This document shows, piece after piece, positions 59,863-64,000 of a stretch of 64,000 bases of DNA (position 1 is its first letter; each line of letters starts with the position of its first letter). Source of the DNA: Pseudomonas sp. (GTDB taxonomy: Bacteria > Pseudomonadota > Gammaproteobacteria > Pseudomonadales > Pseudomonadaceae); NCBI RefSeq assembly GCF_030690725.1, contig NZ_JAUYGD010000033.1:186001-250000 (forward strand), read 5' to 3'. Below the pieces are notes generated by a model. It did no database searches and had not been told where the DNA came from. It saw only the letters and a list, made by a program, of their open reading frames with translations. The translations under genes were made by a program, and so were the position numbers.

Positions 59863-60591
59863 TCAACGATTATGCTCGCGCAGTATCTGCATATATTCGC
59901 CGCTGCTGTGCAGGTCGCGCAGGCCCTGTTCAAACACGGCGCTCCAGTCCGGCTCGCCGGGCTTGGCGGGAACAAAGCCGACCAGCAGTGGGATGCGCTC
60001 GAGCACATTGCCGTGCCAGCTGAGCTTGCCACGCAGCTGCTCATCGTTGGCGATCAGGTGGTTACCGACGATGCGTTCGAGCAGCACCATGTCGAAGCGT
60101 CGGGCATTGAGTTTGCGCAGGTTGCTGATGTCGTCCACGGCGTCTTCAAGCGTCAGCCCAGCGTCGAGAATATGCTGCGGGTAACCGTAACCGCGCACGA
60201 TGCCCAGGGTTTTGCCGCGCAGTTCCTGCAGCTGGTTGAACTGCAGCGGATAGCCGTCGCGGATAAACAACCCCAGCTCGCTGTAGAACAGCGGGCGCGA
60301 GGGCTGCAGGCCTTCCTCATTGATCTCCTTGGGCCACAGCGCCAGTGCGCCCTGGTAGTTGCCGTTGCCCAACTCCACGCGCACCCGCGCCCAGGGCAAA
60401 AAGTCGATCTGTACCTGATAGCCGCGCACGGCAAAGGCGCGGCGGGTCAGGGCGACGATGCTGCCGCCATCCGCCAGGTGTTCGGAGCTGTAGGGCGGGT
60501 ATTCCAGAGTGGCCATGCGCAGCTGTGGTTCGGCCTGCGCCGATTGCGCGAAAAGAAACAGTAATGTTGCAGCGAATAGAACGATTGGCAT
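59863..60591 (-). CDS. solitary periplasmic substrate-binding protein (SBP_bac_3 type)
   Basis: The 242-residue protein has signal peptide MPIVLFAATLLFLFAQSAQA cut before EPQLRMA. Mature features: LRMATLEYPPYSSEHLADGG, the DFLPWARVRVELGNGNYQGA segment shared with the protein at 52284, LRGKTLGIVRGYGYPQHILD and a C-terminal LHSSGEYMQILREH helix. No transporter genes adjacent. It is divergent from fadD2; the 185-bp gap holds a short palindrome GCGTCA-A-TGACGC (60671-60683). Confidence 0.84.
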   Translation of the reverse strand: MPIVLFAATLLFLFAQSAQAEPQLRMATLEYPPYSSEHLADGGSIVALTRRAFAVRGYQVQIDFLPWARVRVELGNGNYQGALALWPKEINEEGLQPSRPLFYSELGLFIRDGYPLQFNQLQELRGKTLGIVRGYGYPQHILDAGLTLEDAVDDISNLRKLNARRFDMVLLERIVGNHLIANDEQLRGKLSWHGNVLERIPLLVGFVPAKPGEPDWSAVFEQGLRDLHSSGEYMQILREHNR

Positions 60592-60776
60592 GGGGAGCCG
60601 TCAGCGCAGGGTGCAGATTGGTTATAGGCGGCGCGGCAGGATAGTTCCACACGGAGCGGTAAGATTCAGTGCGTCAATGACGCTGCCCGGCTATTTGCCT
60701 GTTTGGCGTTAGCTGTTAACTTCCAGCCAACTCCGCAGCGCGGATCAGACCATCTCAGGGCAAGAGGATAAAAATA

Positions 60777-62465
60777 ATGCAGCCTGATTTCTGGAGCGAC
60801 AAACGCCCGGCCGGCGTACCCAATGACATCGACCTGGGGACTTACAAGTCGGTGATTGAGGTGTTCGAGCGCTCGTGCAAGAAGTTCGCCGACCGGCCCG
60901 CCTTCAGCAACCTGGGCGTAACCCTGACCTATGCCGAGCTGGATCGGCTCTCGGCGGCCTTTGCCGCCTACCTGCAAAAACACACTGACCTGCAGCCGGG
61001 CGAGCGCATCGCTGTGCAGATGCCCAACGTGCTGCAGTACCCGATTGCCGTGTTCGGCGCCATGCGCGCCGGGCTGATTGTGGTCAACACCAACCCGCTG
61101 TACACCGCCCGCGAGATGCGCCACCAGTTCAAGGATGCCGGCGTACGCGCGCTGGTGTACTTGAATATGTTCGGCAAGCTGGTGCAGGACGTGCTGCCGG
61201 ATACCGAGATCGATTACCTGATCGAAGCCAAGATGGGTGACATGCTGCCGAGCCTGAAAGGCTGGCTGGTCAACACCGTGGTGAAGAAGGTCAAGAAGAT
61301 GGTGCCTGACTACCAGCTGCCGCAGGCGGTGGGCTTCAAGGATGCGCTCAAGCAGGGCCATGGCCACGCGCTTAAGCCGGTCAAGGTCGGTCAGGAAGAC
61401 ATCGCCGTGCTGCAATACACCGGCGGCACCACCGGCGTGGCCAAGGGCGCGATGCTCACCCACGGCAACCTGGTGGCCAATATGCTGCAGGTTGATGCCT
61501 GCCTGTCGCAGCTGGGCAACGATGGCACCCCGCTGATGAAGCAGGGCCAGGAAATCATGATCGCGCCGCTGCCGCTCTACCATATCTATGCCTTCACCGC
61601 GAACTGCATGTGCATGATGGTCAACGGTAACCACAACGTACTGATCACCAATCCGCGCGACATTCCAGGCTTCGTCAAGGAGCTGGGCAAGTGGCAGTTC
61701 TCCGCGCTGCTGGGCCTTAACACTCTGTTTGTCGCGCTGATGGATAATCCCGAGTTCCAGAAACTGGATTTCTCCAAGCTCAAGGTCACCAACTCCGGCG
61801 GCACCGCCCTGGTCAAGGCCACGGCCGAGCGCTGGCAGGCGATGACTGGCTGCACCGTGGTCGAAGGCTATGGCCTGACCGAAACCAGCCCGGTGGCCAG
61901 TACCAACCCCTATGGCGACAAGGCGCGTCTGGGTACTGTGGGTATTCCGGTGCCGGGCACGGCGTTCAAGGTCATCGATGATGATGGCGTCGAGCAGTCG
62001 CTGGGCGAGCGCGGCGAGCTGTGCATCAAGGGCCCGCAGGTGATGAAGGGCTACTGGAACCGCGAAGAAGCCACCGCCGAGGTGCTGGACGCCGAGGGTT
62101 GGTTCAAGAGTGGTGACGTGGCGGTGATCGACCCGGATGGCTTTGTGCGCATCGTCGACCGCAAGAAGGACATGATCATCGTCTCGGGTTTTAACGTGTA
62201 CCCCAACGAGATTGAAGACGTGGTTATGGCCCACCCGAAAGTCGCCAGCTGCGCGGCCATCGGTGTGCCGGACGAGAAGTCCGGGGAAGCGGTCAAGCTG
62301 TTCGTGGTGGCCCGCGACAGCAGCCTCAGCGCCGATGAGCTGAAGGCTTACTGCAAGGAGAATTTCACCGGTTACAAGGTGCCCAAGCAGATTGTCTTCC
62401 GCGACGCCCTGCCGATGACGCCGGTAGGCAAGATTCTGCGTCGCGAGCTGCGCGATATCGCCTGA
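60777..62465 (+). CDS. fadD2: long-chain fatty-acid-CoA ligase FadD2
   Basis: The encoded protein has 562 residues. AGAGGA precedes ATG 60777. The ANL-superfamily signature YTGGTTGVAKGAMLTHGNL is near residue 214, the adenylation motif GYGLTETSPVASTNPYGD near 364, and the FACS region WFKSGDVAVIDPDGF, with the hinge Lys/Asp in RIVDRKKDMIIVSGFNVYPN. It activates long-chain fatty acids to acyl-CoA at the inner membrane face. The next gene is its close paralogue fadD1, the usual tandem in Pseudomonas. Confidence 0.95.
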   Translation: MQPDFWSDKRPAGVPNDIDLGTYKSVIEVFERSCKKFADRPAFSNLGVTLTYAELDRLSAAFAAYLQKHTDLQPGERIAVQMPNVLQYPIAVFGAMRAGLIVVNTNPLYTAREMRHQFKDAGVRALVYLNMFGKLVQDVLPDTEIDYLIEAKMGDMLPSLKGWLVNTVVKKVKKMVPDYQLPQAVGFKDALKQGHGHALKPVKVGQEDIAVLQYTGGTTGVAKGAMLTHGNLVANMLQVDACLSQLGNDGTPLMKQGQEIMIAPLPLYHIYAFTANCMCMMVNGNHNVLITNPRDIPGFVKELGKWQFSALLGLNTLFVALMDNPEFQKLDFSKLKVTNSGGTALVKATAERWQAMTGCTVVEGYGLTETSPVASTNPYGDKARLGTVGIPVPGTAFKVIDDDGVEQSLGERGELCIKGPQVMKGYWNREEATAEVLDAEGWFKSGDVAVIDPDGFVRIVDRKKDMIIVSGFNVYPNEIEDVVMAHPKVASCAAIGVPDEKSGEAVKLFVVARDSSLSADELKAYCKENFTGYKVPKQIVFRDALPMTPVGKILRRELRDIA

Positions 62466-62485
62466 TCGATTGAAGGCAGTGACTG

Positions 62486-62526
62486 TTTCAGCGCATACCG
62501 CAGCTTTAACTGCGGATGCGCTGAAA
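62486..62526 (+). terminator. long hairpin after fadD2
   Basis: Arms TTTCAGCGCAT-(A)-CCGCAG (62486-62503) and CTGCGG-ATGCGCTGAAA (62510-62526) form 17 pairs with one bulge, 20 bp after the fadD2 stop. No T-run follows, so termination would be weak or factor-dependent. Confidence 0.55.
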
Positions 62527-62583
62527 TCCCTTCCGTTACTGCGCAACGCCTATAGCTCGCCGGTTTCAGCGAAATTATAGAAA

Positions 62584-62617
62584 TGACCAAGTGTTGATGC
62601 TTGGTCACTTTTGTGAC
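62584..62617. promoter_or_regulatory. two overlapping inverted repeats, candidate fadD1 operator
   Basis: TGACCAAG (62584-62591) / CTTGGTCA (62600-62607) is a perfect 8-bp dyad with an 8-base gap; GTCAC-TTTT-GTGAC (62604-62617) overlaps its right end. It lies about 233 bp before fadD1. It does not match the PsrA consensus that I know. Confidence 0.5.
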
Positions 62618-62849
62618 TGCTGCGGCGCTTATTGGTGCTAGTCGCTGTTTGGCAAAGCTGCTACTCTCGGGCGGCTTTTTTGTGATCCGCCATCCATGGC
62701 GACCACCCTTTCTGGGCCGTCGCTGTGCGACGTCAAAAATTGCTCCCGGCAATTTTTTTGCCGTTTAAGTCGCAGAAAACACGCAAATCTACAATAAACA
62801 ACCGTCTACGCGCGGTGAAGATCAAGCTGTTGCTGAGGAGTGGGCTTCC

Positions 62850-64000
62850 ATGACCGAAAACTTTTGGAAGGATAAGTATCCCGTTGGGATTGCTGCCGAA
62901 ATCAATCCTGACCAGTACCCGAACATCCAGGCGGTACTGAAAGAGTCCTGCCAACGCTTCGCCGACAAGCCAGCTTTCAGCAATATGGGTAAAACCATTA
63001 CCTATGGTGAGCTGTACGAGTTGTCCGGCACTTTTGCCGCTTACTTGCAGCAGAACACCGACTTGCAGCCTGGCGACCGAATCGCCGTGCAACTGCCCAA
63101 CGTGCTGCAGTATCCGGTTGTTGTCTTCGGTGCCTTGCGTGCCGGTCTGGTGGTGGTCAACACCAATCCGCTCTACACCGCGCGGGAAATGGAACACCAA
63201 TTCAACGATTCCGGCGCCAAGGCCCTGGTCAGCCTGGCCAACATGGCCCATCTGGCCGAGCAAGTCCTGCCGAAAACCGGGATCAAGACTGTCATCATCA
63301 CCGAAGTCGGTGACATGCTCTCGCCGCTCAAGCGCCTGCTGGTCAACACTGTGGTCAAGCATGTGAAGAAGATGGTGCCGGCCTACAACCTGCCGCAAGC
63401 CGTCAAATTCACCGCCGCCATGGCCAAAGGCCGTGGCCAGTCGGTCAAGGAAGCTACGCCGAGCAATGGCGATATCGCCGTGCTGCAATACACCGGCGGC
63501 ACCACTGGTGTGGCCAAGGGCGCGATGCTTACCCATCGCAACCTGATCGCCAACATGTTGCAAGTCCAGGCGCTGATGGGCTCGGAAATGAGCGAAGGCA
63601 ACGAAGTGCTGATCGCGCCGTTGCCGCTGTACCACATCTACGCCTTCACCTTCCATTGCATGGCAATGATGCTGATTGGTGGGCACAACGTGCTGATCAC
63701 CAACCCGCGTGATCTGCCGGCGATGACCAAAGACCTGGCCAAGTACAAGTTCACCGGTTTTGTCGGCCTCAACACTCTGTTCGTTGCCCTGTGCAACAAC
63801 GAGGACTTCCGCAAGCTGGACTTCTCCACCCTGAAGGCCACCTTCTCCGGCGGTATGGCGCTGCAACTGGCGACCGCCGAGCGTTGGAAGCAGGTGACTG
63901 GTTGCTCGATCTGCGAAGGCTTCGGCATGACCGAAACCAGCCCGGTGGCCTCGGTCAACCCGTTCAGCAATATCCAGATCGGCACCATCGGTATTCCGGT
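62850..64000 (+). CDS. fadD1: long-chain fatty-acid-CoA ligase FadD1, 5' part
   Basis: The first 383 codons are present; the gene leaves the window at 64000. GAGGAG lies 9 bases before ATG 62850. The product begins MTENFWKDKYPVGIAAEINP and shares the layout of FadD2, with the ATP motif YTGGTTGVAKGAMLTHRNL and the segment GFGMTETSPVASVNPFSN close to the window end. The C-terminal hinge and lid are outside. Expected to be the main acyl-CoA synthetase of the pair, by analogy with P. aeruginosa. Confidence 0.94.
   Translation, partial: MTENFWKDKYPVGIAAEINPDQYPNIQAVLKESCQRFADKPAFSNMGKTITYGELYELSGTFAAYLQQNTDLQPGDRIAVQLPNVLQYPVVVFGALRAGLVVVNTNPLYTAREMEHQFNDSGAKALVSLANMAHLAEQVLPKTGIKTVIITEVGDMLSPLKRLLVNTVVKHVKKMVPAYNLPQAVKFTAAMAKGRGQSVKEATPSNGDIAVLQYTGGTTGVAKGAMLTHRNLIANMLQVQALMGSEMSEGNEVLIAPLPLYHIYAFTFHCMAMMLIGGHNVLITNPRDLPAMTKDLAKYKFTGFVGLNTLFVALCNNEDFRKLDFSTLKATFSGGMALQLATAERWKQVTGCSICEGFGMTETSPVASVNPFSNIQIGTIGIP

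Larger units (their letters stand above)
62466..62849. other. fadD2-fadD1 intergenic region
   Basis: These 384 bases hold no ORF I believe. Three structures stand out: a 17-bp hairpin at 62486-62526, a spaced inverted repeat TGACCAAG/CTTGGTCA at 62584-62607, and an overlapping GTCAC/GTGAC pair at 62604-62617. The length and dyads suggest fadD1 has its own regulated promoter. Confidence 0.6.

Noticed and set aside
60671..60683. palindrome GCGTCA-A-TGACGC as a fadD2 operator
   Set aside because: Only 13 bp, no known matching regulator, and about 94 bp from the start; kept only as a note.
60666..62546. 626-codon frame antisense to fadD2
   Set aside because: Same antisense effect; a similar frame appears opposite fadD1, as expected from paralogous codon usage.

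Overview
The window is a 64 kb stretch of a Pseudomonas chromosome (gammaproteobacterium, GC-rich). Two gene blocks support this. The first is flgZ-flgN-flgM-flgA beside cheV-cheR. The second is fadD1-fadD2 with a nearby alpha/beta-hydrolase and MaoC-type hydratase, an arrangement I know from P. aeruginosa and relatives. The window is almost entirely ordinary core and shell chromosome. I saw no insertion sequence, prophage, integron, CRISPR array or rRNA operon. There is one tRNA, a tRNA-Thr(CGT).

Layout. 0-8 kb: a truncated LysR regulator, an azoreductase, a RarD-type transporter, a RibD/DHFR-like reductase, a CigR/RcnB-like protein, the queuosine-precursor transporter yhhQ behind a clear preQ1-I riboswitch candidate, a DEAD-box helicase and an MDR oxidoreductase. 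8-17 kb: an LTA-synthase-like sulfatase, the S1-domain protein CvfB, tRNA-Thr, an exported nuclease, an envelope-targeted MsrB/MsrA pair and a membrane diguanylate cyclase. 17-23 kb: a PP2C phosphatase, a transmembrane Ser/Thr kinase and a double-FHA membrane protein in a row with no type VI secretion genes around them, then a secreted zinc phospholipase C/P1-nuclease-like protein. 23-33 kb: a D-aminoacylase-type amidohydrolase, three lipoproteins, a second YebC-family protein, EamA, PpiC, SstT, YceH and a secreted tandem-repeat protein. 33-37 kb: a glutamine-synthetase-like ligase, an MFS transporter and two translationally coupled glycosyltransferases.

37-47 kb: the flagellar/chemotaxis block, with a near-consensus FliA (sigma-28) promoter before flgM, a large divergent bifunctional penicillin-binding protein, a methyltransferase, a small cupin and a GST. 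47-54 kb: a tetR-adaptor-RND pump operon with a 33-bp dyad before tetR, and a solitary periplasmic binding protein. 54-57 kb: divergent metR/metE with candidate MetR sites and a REPIN-like element between them. 57-64 kb: hydrolases, phaJ-like hydratase, another solitary binding protein, fadD2 and the first two thirds of fadD1.

Most neighbours are independent housekeeping or envelope functions. Clear co-functional groups are flgZNMA/cheVR, metR/metE, the tetR-RND operon, msrBA, the phosphatase-kinase-FHA trio, and the fatty-acid block. I did not find a demonstrably new multi-gene system. The best leads are the FHA/kinase trio without a secretion system, the VAE(G/D)GADR repeat protein, the preQ1-I riboswitch and the paired REP element at metE.
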